64,000 nucleotides of DNA from Prorocentrum cordatum. Its lineage: Eukaryota > Sar > Dinophyceae > Prorocentrales > Prorocentraceae. The translations under genes were made by a program, and so were the position numbers. The stretch is from contig CAUYUJ010011214.1 of NCBI GenBank assembly GCA_963575745.1, forward strand, positions 346,435-410,434, written 5' to 3'. A model generated the notes under the pieces. That model saw only the letters and a list, made by a program, of their open reading frames with translations. It was not told the origin of the DNA and did not search any database. Below, piece by piece: positions 63,779-64,000 of this stretch. How positions within the stretch are numbered: position 1 is the stretch's first letter; the number at the start of each line of letters is the position of its first letter.

Positions 63779-64000
63779 GGGGCTTCCAAGCGCCCACAGA
63801 ATGCGCTCTTTCACGGTTCTGCCACTCATGGGAACCCTCGGGCGGCTATCAGAGGGCCTTTCACGGCCTGCGCCGCCACCGCTCAGGTTTGGAATCCAAA
63901 TTCGGAGCTTCAGTTGTAGCCATTCTGCCCGCGGGGAGGTCTCGGCGGCGAGTCTAGGTACTTTTTTTTATGTCAGGAGGGAAAAAGACACACATAAGCG
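63779..64000. other. No gene recognised
   Basis: Normal-looking frames continue from the upstream tract but start inside the microsatellite, and the window ends. Confidence 0.3.

Overview
This window looks like nuclear DNA of a dinoflagellate. The evidence is: (i) a non-LTR retrotransposon on the + strand whose 5' leader carries three head-to-tail copies of TGGCTCAAG, the 3' end of the conserved dinoflagellate spliced leader; (ii) two further protein remnants, a C5-methyltransferase-like domain and a reverse-transcriptase C-terminal domain, that resemble (from memory of the families) ones abundant in dinoflagellate genomes; (iii) a GC-rich base composition with an exceptional load of micro-, mini- and satellite repeats; and (iv) no compact operons, tRNA, rRNA or CRISPR loci. 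A Prorocentrum-like genome would fit, but I cannot fix the species. Nearly all long open frames here are by-products of stop-poor repeats and should not be read as genes.

Layout. 0-11 kb: a fragment of a 56-codon repeat, a small hypothetical ORF with a hydrophobic Cys-rich N-terminus (1.3-1.9 kb), and the first block of a dispersed CTTGGGGCC-type minisatellite (2.05-3.57 kb, three 450 bp higher-order units), then microsatellites and two weak ORFs (8.5-9.1 kb). 11-15 kb: a composite repeat followed by about 2.9 kb of coding-like but frame-broken sequence. 15-22 kb: a foldback element (16.38-16.53 kb), a 1 kb TG/TA/CA tract, and duplicated repeat modules. 22.25-25.8 kb: an AT-rich array of palindromes that abuts a roughly 2.1 kb block of almost pure G+C. 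26-42 kb: a succession of minisatellites (22 bp, 12 bp GATCGA-type, 56 bp), composite repeats and a 1.15 kb tandem segmental duplication. 42.6-43.6 kb: a broken methyltransferase-like gene on the - strand. 43.5-47 kb: TTTTCGAC repeats, a tandem array of ten conserved stem-loops, and a 101 bp satellite. 47.5-48.0 kb: a fragment of a reverse-transcriptase C-terminal domain. 50.5-55.3 kb: the retrotransposon (ORF1, endonuclease, reverse transcriptase, C-terminal domain, short-repeat tail). 55.3-64 kb: further minisatellites, a 36-base poly-C run, a dimeric GGGCGGGCGGGAC satellite, a GGTTCCCGCCCCAT minisatellite and a CGTCGC hexanucleotide block.

How the parts relate. No set of host genes forming a pathway can be supported. 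The recognisable proteins are all of mobile-element type. Six frame disruptions in the retrotransposon and the methyltransferase-like gene are all net +1; five are single-base gains (four of these fall in or beside homopolymers, while the site of the fifth is not resolved) and one is a 4 bp duplication. So either the copies are decaying or the assembly contains insertion errors. Several repeat families recur at distant points (0 and 49.6 kb; 4.5 and 29.8 kb; 11.2 and 30.2 kb; 35.1 and 62.0 kb; 22.3 and 28.25 kb), so the window is a mosaic of dispersed modules rather than a set of independent local expansions.
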